Source: Saccharomyces paradoxus (lineage: Eukaryota > Ascomycota > Saccharomycetes > Saccharomycetales > Saccharomycetaceae). From it: 64,000 nucleotides of DNA. Under the pieces are notes generated by a model. The model had not been told where the DNA came from, ran no database searches, and saw only the letters and a list, made by a program, of their open reading frames with translations. This document shows, piece after piece, positions 29,257 to 39,180 of the stretch (positions are counted from its first letter, which is position 1; each line of letters begins with the position of its first letter). The position numbers and the translations under genes are program-made. The stretch spans positions 310,001-374,000 of the forward strand of contig NC_047491.1 of the NCBI RefSeq assembly GCF_002079055.1, written 5' to 3'.

Positions 29257-32200
29257 CTAACGTGTAAAATTTGCCGGCCTTTTGTCCCTTTTGTTGTCGT
29301 GCCTGATGACATTTTCAAGCGCCCTATTGTTAATAAATAGTCCGCAAAGAAACTTCCTAACGTGTGGCTTGAACCGATACTTTGACATCATATTAAATAC
29401 TTTGAAGAACATTTTCTCATTTTCAAAAAGCCTTGGACCATATTTATTGTTTATGTCTGTAATTTCCTTTACTGCGTGATTTGAAAGAATATGGTTGCCT
29501 AGCTGACTCACTATATTTAGTACCTTGCTCTCGATCGAGTCATCGTCATTGCGGTATTGTGTAGCATAGGGAGAAGAGAGACCTTCGCTTGCGAAAAGGC
29601 TACTATTTTCATCCGAAATCGTAATACTTTGGCTTGTAATATCATTGTCGTATTTACTAACGATGATTCTTTCATTCAATGGATTTTCTGCGGTATCCTT
29701 CTCTTTGAGTAATTTGTCCAAATTAAATTCAATTGGTATGCTCTTTTCTATCAGGTCACCATCGCTTTTATTGAAAACAATCATCTCATCTGTATACTCG
29801 CCAAACGCGGACCATTTATGTTCGTTATACGAAAGAAATCTATCAAGTCTACTTGGTAGTGCGATCCCGATAGGCTCATCTTGTACACTGACACAACAAT
29901 TCCACCCCATTTCGTCCAGAATTTCGCAACCTTCGCGGGTCATGCTGATTAATCCCAGAACATAAAATGCTGTAAACCTAACGCTGGTTACGCTGGTATT
30001 GTAGGCCACCTCGATAATATCTTCCACCAATGAGTAGTTATCCAATAGGCCTATCCCCAGTTCTGTAGATCCAATAAATCCAACACACCATAATGCTGCT
30101 TTTAAGTCCAAAATTTCTTGAGCATTTTCTACTGTAGCCATTTTGTTTCCATTAACGTATCTTTTTATAACGTTCATGAAAGTAACTAAATCTCCCGTTT
30201 GGCTTAATAGTAATATTCCGTCTTCTGTTTTCGTTAGACTCTCATAAAAATGTAATGGTAGGCGACCCTTTTGTTGAAATGTGAGGGACTTCGCATTGAT
30301 TGATTCATTTTTCTTCAAAAATTCCTCCACAATATGAACATATTCGATGTTTTTTTTGGATAACCACGAATCCCTTTCCTCCTTCACAAAATTGATTTCG
30401 TTCAGCAACTGGAACCCGTATGGACGACTCAACAATTCGAAAAGTATTGGAGACCTGATAAATACCATTTGGTTCAAAAACATCCTAAGTGAGGTACCCA
30501 GTTCTTCAGAGCCATTTCCTGCAACGATACATTCATATAAAGCTTGATCCGCCACAGCGACTACGCTGGGGCTCAAATCGTATAATTGTCTCGTTAGCAT
30601 TTCCATTTTGAATTGCTGTAGTTTGGTTTTATTCGCTTTCAGCTTAAGATCACTTTCTTTCGTGGACAACAGTTCCTTTAATTTATCGCCTATATGCTTT
30701 GTGGCTTCAATCCTAACTTTCTCATTGGCGACAACAAGGGCCTTGCCAATAATGACTCGGCAATGTGACGAATATTTCAAATCTAATTCCGGTATTGTTA
30801 ATAATAAAAATTCAAGCCCCAGTTTCGATTCAAATTGAAACATCTTATATATAACGGTGAAGAAATTCCACCTTGTCAGGATATGAACTCCATTCTTTGA
30901 TTGCGTCAATATTCCAATGAATTTGAAGTAGCCAAATATTATTTTTTCTCGTAGTTTATTCTTGTTGAAGATGTTACCTGATATATTTCCCTCCATTGCT
31001 CTAAACATTAAAGATGCCAGTTGCGGTATAATTTTAGTATCATCCATAAGAATTTTCATTCCTTCCGGGGTTGCCGTGAGTGTTTTGAAAAACTGGCATC
31101 CAACTTGCACGTACTTTTGAGATAACTTTGCACCTTTATTGACATTGGAAAATCTCAATCTAAGTGGTCTGTAAAACACTAATAATCTTCTAATGAACTT
31201 AGTTGATTTAACCAATTCTTCCAGTTGCTTTTTATTTAGTAACGGTCCTTCAAGTAATTCGTTAATTATGTTCCAATTCCACCGCGTAAAATCTTTTGTT
31301 TGTAAAACTTTAGAGTCATAAACCATTCTTCTAAATCGGAAATCATCCACTTCACGAAGAAGAGTATTCTCTTTGATATTTTTGGAAAACGATTTTATAT
31401 TTTGAGCATAATCAATGCCTGACATGCCTATTGTATTTCTATTTCTATTCATTCTATAAGCAATTTTCTTGAACTGGAATGTTTCGTTCACGTAAGTGAA
31501 GTTTTCCTTGGAAATTGGTTTTGATACTGAAGTATACTTGTTGTCGACTAAATTCATCCTTAAATTGAAATATTCAGTAAGAAGATATCTGCCCTTTGCC
31601 ACCAGATGGTCATCTCTATCCTCTTCGCTCAAAAGCTGAAGGAGATGGGGTACAAATTCTGAGTTCTCTAGAATTAGCACGATTAACGCTAACCTTTGAT
31701 TCACGGACATACATTCTTTGTAATACTGAGATGGGATTGGTTTGAAAGAATGAGAATGTCTGCCCCTTGGCTTGTATGGTAGTGGTTTGATTTTCAAAAC
31801 ATCAAGAAAGATATCAATGAGGTATTGGGCGCATATCGGAATTTGAAAGAATGATACCAATTGTTTGAGCGGTTTGAAATTGTTGTTGGAAAAAAGCATA
31901 AAGCCATTGTAGCTGTTCAAAGTTATTGAGATAAGTGTAGAAGCGTTTTGCATTTTTTCCACATTAACGGTTGATTTTGTATTTGTATCGGAAAAGACCG
32001 TGGTTAACACAGATACATTGAAATCTTCCAGGAAATACTGCCTTGTCTTGTTGGTAGCCATTAATTGTAAAATAGTGTCAAGTATTACCGACGCGAGTGG
32101 AAAAGAAGTATAATCTTGTAAAAATCCCTCGATTACTCTCATACCACGGCATTCTTTAACCATTTTTGGGGCGACAAAACAAAGCTCCAACAGAGTTTCC

Positions 32201-33549
32201 AATGCCATGTGCCTTAAGGAGTCTTCAGGTTTTTCAACACAGCTTATTATAGCTTGCATAACTCCTTGTGTAACGCCATTGCTATATTCAATGAATCTTC
32301 GTACTATTTTCAAGGCTTGTTCCCTTTCTATTTGATAAGAATTGTCCTTCGCAAGGGAAATTATTATAAATGCATCCAACCTTAGCTCTAACAACTCGTC
32401 AATGAAGCTCGAACTATTGATTAAGTAGCGACATACTCTGTAAGCAGATGCTGCAATAAGTTTGCTTCCATTAAGGAGTAGATTTTGAATTGATGACATA
32501 AATGAAGTTAGGACTAGATCTTTTCTTATCTCCGAATGTTCTTTCAACAAAGTGACAAGGCCATTTGCTTTTTGGGCAATAAAATCAGGGTTGACATTCT
32601 TTTCTTGAAAACTTTGCATATAATCGCTTACAAGCCATGTGGCTGCTTCAGTTGTTGTGGATGTGAAGATTTGATTTTCGTTTTCAAGAACGCCATGGTC
32701 TTTTTCAGTATCATCCGTTAACTGTACTTTATTAGAATTATCTAAATCTGGAGTGGAAAGTGTAGAAGTATTTTCGTTATTCCGTGAGTTGACGGTGCTA
32801 TTGCGATTTAAGTTCTGTTGGCTGTTACGTTCAGTTCCTGAAGTGGGAGTCGTGAGATAGTCGTCATCAAGGGTAACTTGATCTGTCAGACTGTTGTGGT
32901 CGTCCAATTCTTCACTATCGTTATTTTGGCGATCATCGTTTCTGATGCTTCCTACGTCAGCCTTTATTGAACTGGATGCTGTGAGTGACCTTTGTCTTTT
33001 CTTATCAAATTGTTGTTTAAGGTCGAAAATATGCCGCTCAACTCTTTTTATCGAGTTGTCAATTTCTCTAAGCTGCGTATTGGCTCTAATTCTCATTGAG
33101 TGTTTTTGTAAATGATTTGTAGAGTAAGATCCAGAGTAGATATCAGATATTGTAGAATCCCGAAGATGTTCGATATCGTCTTTCTTCTTGCGCAATCGAG
33201 CCAGTTCTTGGTATTGATTGTTTATTTCGGATTTCAGATTTAAAAGTGTTTTAGTCATTGTGCTTCTCGTTCGTCTTGCCAATAGGGGACTGGTCGGTGA
33301 AGGTGCACTATTTTCTAGCTTCTTGGTAGAGATAAATGAGGTCGAAAGCACCAGGTTTTGTTTATTTCTTTTGGAGCTTTCATTCATTATAGTTGATGGA
33401 CTGCTGGAGGTGATATTCTTGGCGCTTGAGGTTTGGGTATTCGAGTTATCACGGCTATGTCTTGGGGTTAACAGTGGAGTGGTATTTGTTACTGAACGGT
33501 GCCGACTTGAAAGAGGGCTACTCTGTTTCGTACTGTGAGGTATGCTCAT
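29257..33549 (-). CDS. TSC11: TSC11 (AVO3), TORC2 subunit, Rictor homologue
   Basis: 1430 residues, full length. It is an essential TORC2 scaffold at the plasma membrane that controls Ypk1, actin and sphingolipid synthesis. The N-terminal 300 residues are Ser/Thr/Asn-rich and disordered, with a Lys-rich coiled coil near 95-190 (ELARLRKKKDDIEHLRDS). From about 300 to 1270 come HEAT/ARM-type repeats carrying the Rictor-family blocks. The C-terminal region keeps the conserved WSAFGEY segment. Start at 33549 (MSIPHSTK). Four upstream codons begin with TTG and are dropped. Confidence 0.97.
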   Translation of the reverse strand: MSIPHSTKQSSPLSSRHRSVTNTTPLLTPRHSRDNSNTQTSSAKNITSSSPSTIMNESSKRNKQNLVLSTSFISTKKLENSAPSPTSPLLARRTRSTMTKTLLNLKSEINNQYQELARLRKKKDDIEHLRDSTISDIYSGSYSTNHLQKHSMRIRANTQLREIDNSIKRVERHIFDLKQQFDKKRQRSLTASSSIKADVGSIRNDDRQNNDSEELDDHNSLTDQVTLDDDYLTTPTSGTERNSQQNLNRNSTVNSRNNENTSTLSTPDLDNSNKVQLTDDTEKDHGVLENENQIFTSTTTEAATWLVSDYMQSFQEKNVNPDFIAQKANGLVTLLKEHSEIRKDLVLTSFMSSIQNLLLNGSKLIAASAYRVCRYLINSSSFIDELLELRLDAFIIISLAKDNSYQIEREQALKIVRRFIEYSNGVTQGVMQAIISCVEKPEDSLRHMALETLLELCFVAPKMVKECRGMRVIEGFLQDYTSFPLASVILDTILQLMATNKTRQYFLEDFNVSVLTTVFSDTNTKSTVNVEKMQNASTLISITLNSYNGFMLFSNNNFKPLKQLVSFFQIPICAQYLIDIFLDVLKIKPLPYKPRGRHSHSFKPIPSQYYKECMSVNQRLALIVLILENSEFVPHLLQLLSEEDRDDHLVAKGRYLLTEYFNLRMNLVDNKYTSVSKPISKENFTYVNETFQFKKIAYRMNRNRNTIGMSGIDYAQNIKSFSKNIKENTLLREVDDFRFRRMVYDSKVLQTKDFTRWNWNIINELLEGPLLNKKQLEELVKSTKFIRRLLVFYRPLRLRFSNVNKGAKLSQKYVQVGCQFFKTLTATPEGMKILMDDTKIIPQLASLMFRAMEGNISGNIFNKNKLREKIIFGYFKFIGILTQSKNGVHILTRWNFFTVIYKMFQFESKLGLEFLLLTIPELDLKYSSHCRVIIGKALVVANEKVRIEATKHIGDKLKELLSTKESDLKLKANKTKLQQFKMEMLTRQLYDLSPSVVAVADQALYECIVAGNGSEELGTSLRMFLNQMVFIRSPILFELLSRPYGFQLLNEINFVKEERDSWLSKKNIEYVHIVEEFLKKNESINAKSLTFQQKGRLPLHFYESLTKTEDGILLLSQTGDLVTFMNVIKRYVNGNKMATVENAQEILDLKAALWCVGFIGSTELGIGLLDNYSLVEDIIEVAYNTSVTSVRFTAFYVLGLISMTREGCEILDEMGWNCCVSVQDEPIGIALPSRLDRFLSYNEHKWSAFGEYTDEMIVFNKSDGDLIEKSIPIEFNLDKLLKEKDTAENPLNERIIVSKYDNDITSQSITISDENSSLFASEGLSSPYATQYRNDDDSIESKVLNIVSQLGNHILSNHAVKEITDINNKYGPRLFENEKMFFKVFNMMSKYRFKPHVRKFLCGLFINNRALENVIRHDNKRDKRPANFTR

Positions 33550-33841
33550 TGTGAATCTCAAAAATTGACAGAGTGGTACAGCACGAAGCGACCTACCTAG
33601 CGTGTAGACCTACAATTTGAGGGTACCTTAGTTATTTCCGAGAACAATAGAAACTGATCGATATTTCATCTTCCTTTTCGCCGATGGATCAATCAATTTT
33701 CAAGAGAACGTAAAAAAGAAAAAGACTGCAGTATGAATAAATGAAAGGATGTATACAGATACACGAATACGTGACCAGCTGGCAACAGCTTGTAATTATA
33801 TTATTATTTACAGTTTAAAAAGGTTGAGCCAATATGTAGTG

Positions 33842-34331
33842 CTACTTGTTGTTTTCGCTCGACAGTAGGTCTTGCAATTGCCTAGTCAATTTGGCGGTTT
33901 CCTCGTCCATGCTTGTATCAGTGTCCAAAGTTTGTGGAAGATCCATAAGCTCTCTAGTCTTAAAGACAAACTCTCTTGCTGTTGAAATATCAAGTGCCCA
34001 ACAAAATCCGAATATTAATGTGCTGAACGTCCCTAATGAAGCAGCGGATGCAAATGTTAATGCAGACATGGCTTCATTCCTTTGGGAAAATGGTGGGAGC
34101 TTGTAGTTTTGTTGGAACATAGTGGGAACATCTGCTTTCGATAAACGTTGTTAGTAAAAAGATTTCTTTCATTCCTGTTACTACCAGTAATAGGACAAAT
34201 TACATACATTTTCGTACTTTTATGGCCCTGGAGATTAGCCTCATGGTGATCAGGGTGAAAGCGGCCGCACCATAAAATTTGGCCATTTGGAGAACCCTCC
34301 GTTTCTTGTACTCCTTCTTCTCTTCGGCCAT
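33842..34331 (-). CDS. AIM11: AIM11 (GEP8), two-exon mitochondrial membrane protein
   Basis: A spliced gene: exon 1 is 34331-34208, the intron 34207-34132 (76 nt), exon 2 34131-33842. On the minus strand the 5' splice site is GTATGT, the branch site TACTAAC and the 3' site GCAG. Joining gives 137 codons, the expected Aim11 length, with a Tyr codon split by the intron (KVRK-Y-VP). Two hydrophobic spans are seen: YGAAAFTLITMRLI in exon 1 and ALTFASAASLGTFSTLIFGFCW in exon 2. It has been linked to mitochondrial inheritance and phosphatidylethanolamine-dependent growth. Start at 34331 matches the family; an in-frame ATG also lies 4 codons upstream. Confidence 0.95.
34132..34207 (-). other. AIM11 spliceosomal intron
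   Basis: 76 nt with canonical GTATGT...TACTAAC...GCAG on the minus strand. It shifts frame between the exons and includes an in-frame stop if unspliced, so splicing is required. Confidence 0.93.
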
Positions 34332-34658
34332 AGTACCGTTCATTGATGAAGTGGTCGAACTAATTGCGGATAAGCCTGTCAAGATATTAATTTCTCTATT
34401 CTAGTAAGTACTAAATGCGTCTGTTTTTTCAAGAGAATCGCGGATGGTGAATAACGCTTTTCCTTTAAAAAGTACAGCCAGCAAACAGCTGCTGAGGTCT
34501 TCAACTGACTTTATGCATTTTAGTATTTATATATTCATTCGATCTATTCTGTTTATTTAGAAATTAAAGATGAGTAAGATGCGGAAATTTTTTGATGTTC
34601 CGGTGATATTTTGTATTGGGTTCTCTTTTTTTGGGGCCGTGGCATTGTCTTGAACCGA
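34332..34658. other. Intergenic AIM11 promoter / PUP3 3' side
   Basis: 327 bp, AT-rich, with CAGCAAACAGCTGCTG near 34480-34496, a short imperfect palindrome. No gene or clear site otherwise. Confidence 0.4.
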
Positions 34659-35276
34659 TCAATCTTGCCTCATTTTCAAGTATCTCTTCACCACTTCGTC
34701 CTTCTTGATAATGTATACTACAGCCCCCCAGCCTGACAGAGCGTCACGGTCGGCAGCATTTAGTAGGGCCTGACTTATGGTTTCGAAAAGATCCTCCGGC
34801 TCTAGGTTAGGTTCGTACAGGGACTCACACATACCGAACAGTTGGTCGGATGCAGTGCCACTAACGATGAAATCCTTGGCCTCGTCGATACAGCCGATGA
34901 GATCAAATCCCGCAATAAAGGGCTTCCCAGACTTGGAATTGATACCTGCCACCACTGGCCCCACAAAGTATGGACCGAACCTTCTTTCATAAAGTGAACT
35001 CGACACTAATTGAGTAAACGTCTCAGGCTCAATGGCTCTTTCTTCCTTCAACTTATATAGGTTCGTCTTGTAGCGGAACATCTCGTTCAGAGTAGTTACG
35101 TCGGTAGCCAGACCGGTAATCCCCAAGAACACATGCCCATAGTGAAAGATTTTTTCAAACTTGTTCGACACACCTAGTGACTGGCTTCCGAGACGCAAAT
35201 CACAGGCAATCGCCACACAGTCTTTGCCTGTCATCGCAACGACGATACCACCGTTAATAGAACTTGGATCCGACAT
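34659..35276 (-). CDS. PUP3: PUP3, proteasome 20S core beta-3 subunit
   Basis: 205 residues, essentially identical to yeast Pup3. It is a non-catalytic beta-type subunit of the 20S proteasome ring. The Ntn-hydrolase fold is clear (GIVVAMTGKDCVAIACDLRL at the start, later SGTASDQLFGMCE and DRDALSGWGAVVY), but beta-3 lacks the processed catalytic threonine. Start at 35276 (MSDPSSINGG). The frame extends 18 codons upstream without support. A proteasome-associated control element lies in its promoter at 35452. Confidence 0.98.
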   Translation of the reverse strand: MSDPSSINGGIVVAMTGKDCVAIACDLRLGSQSLGVSNKFEKIFHYGHVFLGITGLATDVTTLNEMFRYKTNLYKLKEERAIEPETFTQLVSSSLYERRFGPYFVGPVVAGINSKSGKPFIAGFDLIGCIDEAKDFIVSGTASDQLFGMCESLYEPNLEPEDLFETISQALLNAADRDALSGWGAVVYIIKKDEVVKRYLKMRQD

Positions 35277-35894
35277 TTTTATACTTTTTTCGTTATTCAA
35301 TATTCTCAGAACAATTTGCAAGCAATGCACTCCACTTTAAACCACAATCCAAAACTTGTTCAACAACTTCCCGTTTCTAATTGGCCTCTACTTTATGCCA
35401 GAAACTCTTTCTTCCTCTCTTTCATTTCTTCGCCCCTGCATTTGCACTTTTTTTGCCACCGGCAATGCCATCTGGTCACATGACCGTACTACGTTAATAG
35501 TGATCTGGCTCATCACTACCATAAAATAGACCGAAATGGAACGAAATGGACCAATATCAGTGTTCAACGACTTCTATCTTGGTTATCCTGTGACACGTGG
35601 CCTTCTTGAAACATCATGGTCAGTTTTATTAATGTCATGGCACCATCCTACCAGGTCCCATGGATACAACATACTTCGTTACCCTATGCTACGCGTCATT
35701 TCCGCTATTTCTGCCCTGGTTTGTTTACAGTACGCGTGGTGGGACCATAAAGGGGAATAGTGGGGACTGGAGAAAAAATTTTCTCTCAGTTCCTCTATCT
35801 TCCGTAGTTTCCAGTCAGTATACTAGTTGCTAAGTGGAGCGACAAAGATCACACCCAGTTATTTGTTAAAGGCTTACTAGTTTGTTATCGTCGT
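35277..35894. promoter_or_regulatory. Divergent promoter PUP3 / RAD51: Rpn4 and MCB sites
   Basis: TTTGCCACC at 35452-35460 is the reverse of GGTGGCAAA, the Rpn4 (PACE) element of proteasome genes, about 180 bp from PUP3. Two ACGCGT MluI cell-cycle boxes at 35691-35696 and 35732-35737 lie about 160-200 bp from RAD51 and fit MBF-driven G1/S expression. Each element set sits nearer to its expected gene. Confidence 0.85.
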
Positions 35895-37097
35895 ATGTCA
35901 CAAGTTCAAGAACAACATATATCAGAGTCACAGCTTCAGTACGGGAACGGTTCGTTAATGTCCACTGTACCAGCAGACCTTTCACAGTCCGTCGTTGATG
36001 GAAACGGCAACGGTGGCAGCGATGATATTGCCGCCACCAACGGCTCCGGCGATGGTGGTGGGTTGCAGGAGCAAGTTCTAGCGCAAGGTGAGATGGAGGA
36101 TGAAGCATACGATGAAGCTGCCTTGGGTTCGTTTGTACCCATAGAGAAACTGCAAGTGAACGGAATTACTATGGCAGATGTGAAAAAACTAAGGGAGAGC
36201 GGGTTGCACACGGCTGAAGCGGTCGCGTATGCTCCCAGAAAGGATTTATTGGAAATCAAAGGTATATCGGAAGCTAAGGCAGACAAGTTGCTTAATGAAG
36301 CGGCAAGGCTGGTGCCCATGGGATTTGTCACAGCAGCTGATTTCCATATGAGAAGATCGGAGCTGATTTGTTTGACAACAGGATCTAAGAATTTGGACAC
36401 GCTTTTGGGTGGTGGTGTGGAAACTGGTTCCATTACTGAGCTTTTTGGTGAATTCAGAACAGGTAAGTCCCAACTATGTCACACTTTGGCCGTGACATGC
36501 CAAATTCCATTGGATATTGGTGGTGGTGAAGGTAAGTGTTTGTATATCGATACGGAAGGTACTTTCAGACCGGTAAGATTAGTTTCCATAGCTCAGCGGT
36601 TCGGATTAGACCCGGATGATGCTTTGAACAATGTTGCGTATGCAAGAGCCTATAACGCTGACCATCAGCTAAGACTTCTGGACGCCGCTGCCCAAATGAT
36701 GAGTGAATCCCGGTTTTCCTTGATCGTGGTGGATTCTGTTATGGCCCTTTACCGTACAGATTTTTCTGGTCGTGGTGAATTGAGCGCAAGACAAATGCAT
36801 TTAGCCAAATTTATGCGTGCTTTACAAAGATTGGCTGACCAATTTGGTGTCGCAGTCGTTGTCACTAACCAAGTGGTCGCCCAAGTTGATGGTGGCATGG
36901 CTTTCAACCCAGATCCAAAGAAGCCAATCGGTGGTAATATTATGGCACATTCTTCTACCACGAGACTAGGCTTCAAGAAGGGTAAGGGATGTCAAAGATT
37001 ATGCAAAGTTGTTGACTCACCTTGCTTGCCAGAGGCCGAATGTGTGTTTGCAATCTACGAAGATGGTGTTGGTGACCCCAGAGAAGAAGACGAGTAA
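35895..37097 (+). CDS. RAD51: RAD51, recombinase
   Basis: 400 residues, full length. It forms the nucleoprotein filament for strand exchange in homologous recombination. The acidic, Gly/Asn-rich N-terminus (residues 1-75) is the only part that differs noticeably from S. cerevisiae. A helix-hairpin-helix domain (about 80-145) is followed by the RecA core with Walker A GEFRTGKS (185-192, K191) and Walker B LIVVDS. The interface motif and L1/L2 DNA-binding loops ([32 protein letters not shown]) follow. MCB boxes lie upstream. Confidence 0.98.
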   Translation: MSQVQEQHISESQLQYGNGSLMSTVPADLSQSVVDGNGNGGSDDIAATNGSGDGGGLQEQVLAQGEMEDEAYDEAALGSFVPIEKLQVNGITMADVKKLRESGLHTAEAVAYAPRKDLLEIKGISEAKADKLLNEAARLVPMGFVTAADFHMRRSELICLTTGSKNLDTLLGGGVETGSITELFGEFRTGKSQLCHTLAVTCQIPLDIGGGEGKCLYIDTEGTFRPVRLVSIAQRFGLDPDDALNNVAYARAYNADHQLRLLDAAAQMMSESRFSLIVVDSVMALYRTDFSGRGELSARQMHLAKFMRALQRLADQFGVAVVVTNQVVAQVDGGMAFNPDPKKPIGGNIMAHSSTTRLGFKKGKGCQRLCKVVDSPCLPEAECVFAIYEDGVGDPREEDE

Positions 37098-37617
37098 TTA
37101 TTCCCCCTCTTGTCTCTATTTACATCCACAGGTTTACTTTCAATTCTCCTCCTTGTCATAGGTTGCGTTCCGTACTTTTTTATCTTCATTTCTGTCCACT
37201 GTCTTAGATTTTTGCATATATTTCGTCATATCTATCCCGCGACCCTACCACGGTCCTGCTTTTTTTTTCAGTTCTTTTAAATAACTCTCTTATTGTCACC
37301 TATTAAATATATGTATTTTTTTCTACTCTACTTCTTTCCGATGACTACTTTTTCTTACAGGGTCCGTGCGGCTTTATCCTTTTAGGGGAGTGAAGAGAAA
37401 AATTTTCTAATGATGTCGCCATCCTCTTATAAGACCAACGCAAAATACTATACTCTCCTTCACGCCAATGATTTTTCCTGTTTTCATTTCAACCTTTTAA
37501 ATTGAATGTAAATTGTACTTGAAAAAAAAAAAAGAATAGAACAACACTTTTAGCAGCGGCAAGAGAGTACGTTGAACACAACGAGTATTCTTTCGTTAAA
37601 ATCAGGCAGTACCCATA
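37098..37617. other. Intergenic RAD51 3' end and SHC1 promoter
   Basis: 520 bp. T-rich tracts (37258-37272, 37310-37330) follow RAD51, and an A-run (37523-37534) precedes SHC1. SHC1 is sporulation-induced in S. cerevisiae, but I did not find a convincing mid-sporulation element here. Confidence 0.4.
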
Positions 37618-39180
37618 ATGTCCATGGCCATTTGCTCAAATACCCCTGGTGCATACCCTGAAATTGGACTCTGTAATGAGGTCGATAAACAGTTGAAATC
37701 AGGCGGATTCTCCTCTGATTCTTCTTTGATATTAAATAAACCAGAAGTTCACCAACACTGGTCTTCCGCTTCATCTCATATTTCACGCTCAAGTGATGTG
37801 TATACAAATGGCAAAGAAGAAATTTCATCTGTTGTTGGTGAGGACACAACGGACACTGACCCTTTCCCCTCATTGGTCGAAAAATATAACTCTTTTCCCA
37901 CGAGAAAGAGTCTTTCCGAACAGAACGAATTCGATGATGATGTTGATGACGACGTTTCTTCCTCACCAGAGCAAAAATCACAAGGTTCTCGTGAAATTGA
38001 AATTCCTTCTGAAATTTCTTCTGAAATTTCTTCTGAAATTTCTTCTGAAATTCTAAATAGCACATCGCCAGACGGTACTTCAGAGTTTCACGACTTCGCT
38101 GAACCACCTCCCTCTCAGAATCAATCTGTCGCTCTCTCTTTCAGTCAATCAAATGATTTGGATTTTTTGAATAATCCAAGCGGATCGGGCTCTTCGAATG
38201 ACATTAATAGAAGCTCGAGCTCCCTATCACTTCCCAAACACGTGTCATTAGACTTTAACGTTTACAATAGCCTTTGCTGCACAAACGAGGCCATTGCGTC
38301 AGAATCGCATAATGTGGCTAAATTTCACCTTGGAAAGGAAAATAAAAAGAGCTTGTTACCAAGATGGAAAACTATTGAGATGTACGGAGAAGCGGTTAAG
38401 AAAACTCAAGACATATATTCCAATTTTCAGTATGCGCAATACATTTTAAAGGTAGGGTTGGACACAGAAAAACTACACGAACTCGTCAAGGAGCGGGAGG
38501 ATGGGAATGATAGCTTCACTATTGATTTTTTGAAGGAATCTCTAGTGAACGACGCGAAAGTGATTTTGAAGAGACTAAGTGCCATTGGATATCCTGATGC
38601 ACAATACCTTTTAGGTGACGCTTACTCCTCTGGAGTTTTCGGTAAAATAAAGAATAGAAGGGCATTTCTTTTGTTCTCCGCTGCAGCCAAAAGATTACAC
38701 ATTGAAAGTGTTTACAGAACCGCTATTTGCTATGAGTGCGGCTTGGGTGTAACAAGAAATGCACCGAAGGCGGTTAATTTCTTGACCTTCGCAGCAACTA
38801 AGAACCATCCAGCAGCAATGTACAAATTAGGAGTATATTCGTATCATGGTTTGATGGGCCTTCCTGATGATATTTTAACAAAAATGGATGGTTATAGATG
38901 GTTGCGAAGGGCTACGTCCATGGCCAGCAGCTTAGTTTGTGGTGCTCCTTTTGAATTGGCCAATATTTATATGACAGGATATAAAGATCTTATCATTTCA
39001 GATCCAGATTATGCTATGGAATTGTACAAGAAGGCAGCGGTCCTAGGGCATGCTGAATCGGCAAGAATATTAGAAGAAGCTCGCAGAAATGGAGAGTTTG
39101 TTCCGCAGGAACATCCTGGTTCGGCACAAAAATATCGTAAAACCTCCGATGAAGCTGTGGCGGCCAGAAAGTTGATCTAA
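37618..39180 (+). CDS. SHC1: SHC1, sporulation-specific activator of chitin synthase III
   Basis: 520 residues (S. cerevisiae about 512), paralogue of SKT5/CHS4. It activates Chs3 to make spore-wall chitosan precursor. The first 250 residues are Ser/Asp/Glu-rich and disordered. Sel1-like (TPR-type) repeats run from about 300 to 490, for example GYPDAQYLLGDAYSSGVFGK and AICYECGLGVTRNAPKAVNFL. No CAAX box ends the protein, unlike Skt5. A 12-bp tandem repeat encoding SEIS lies in the N-terminal part (38011-38054) and may account for the length difference. Confidence 0.95.
   Translation: MSMAICSNTPGAYPEIGLCNEVDKQLKSGGFSSDSSLILNKPEVHQHWSSASSHISRSSDVYTNGKEEISSVVGEDTTDTDPFPSLVEKYNSFPTRKSLSEQNEFDDDVDDDVSSSPEQKSQGSREIEIPSEISSEISSEISSEILNSTSPDGTSEFHDFAEPPPSQNQSVALSFSQSNDLDFLNNPSGSGSSNDINRSSSSLSLPKHVSLDFNVYNSLCCTNEAIASESHNVAKFHLGKENKKSLLPRWKTIEMYGEAVKKTQDIYSNFQYAQYILKVGLDTEKLHELVKEREDGNDSFTIDFLKESLVNDAKVILKRLSAIGYPDAQYLLGDAYSSGVFGKIKNRRAFLLFSAAAKRLHIESVYRTAICYECGLGVTRNAPKAVNFLTFAATKNHPAAMYKLGVYSYHGLMGLPDDILTKMDGYRWLRRATSMASSLVCGAPFELANIYMTGYKDLIISDPDYAMELYKKAAVLGHAESARILEEARRNGEFVPQEHPGSAQKYRKTSDEAVAARKLI
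38008..38054 (+). repeat. In-frame 12-bp tandem repeat in SHC1
   Basis: The unit GAAATTTCTTCT occurs three times in full plus a partial copy. It codes repeated Glu-Ile-Ser-Ser. Perfect copies suggest recent slippage. Confidence 0.9.

Noticed and set aside
35536-35760. 74-codon ATG frame between PUP3 and RAD51
   Set aside because: It covers both MCB boxes of the RAD51 promoter and resembles no protein I know. Promoter use explains the sequence better.
37550-38107. 185-codon minus-strand frame over the SHC1 start
   Set aside because: Contains the mirrored SHC1 tandem repeat and overlaps a recognised gene.
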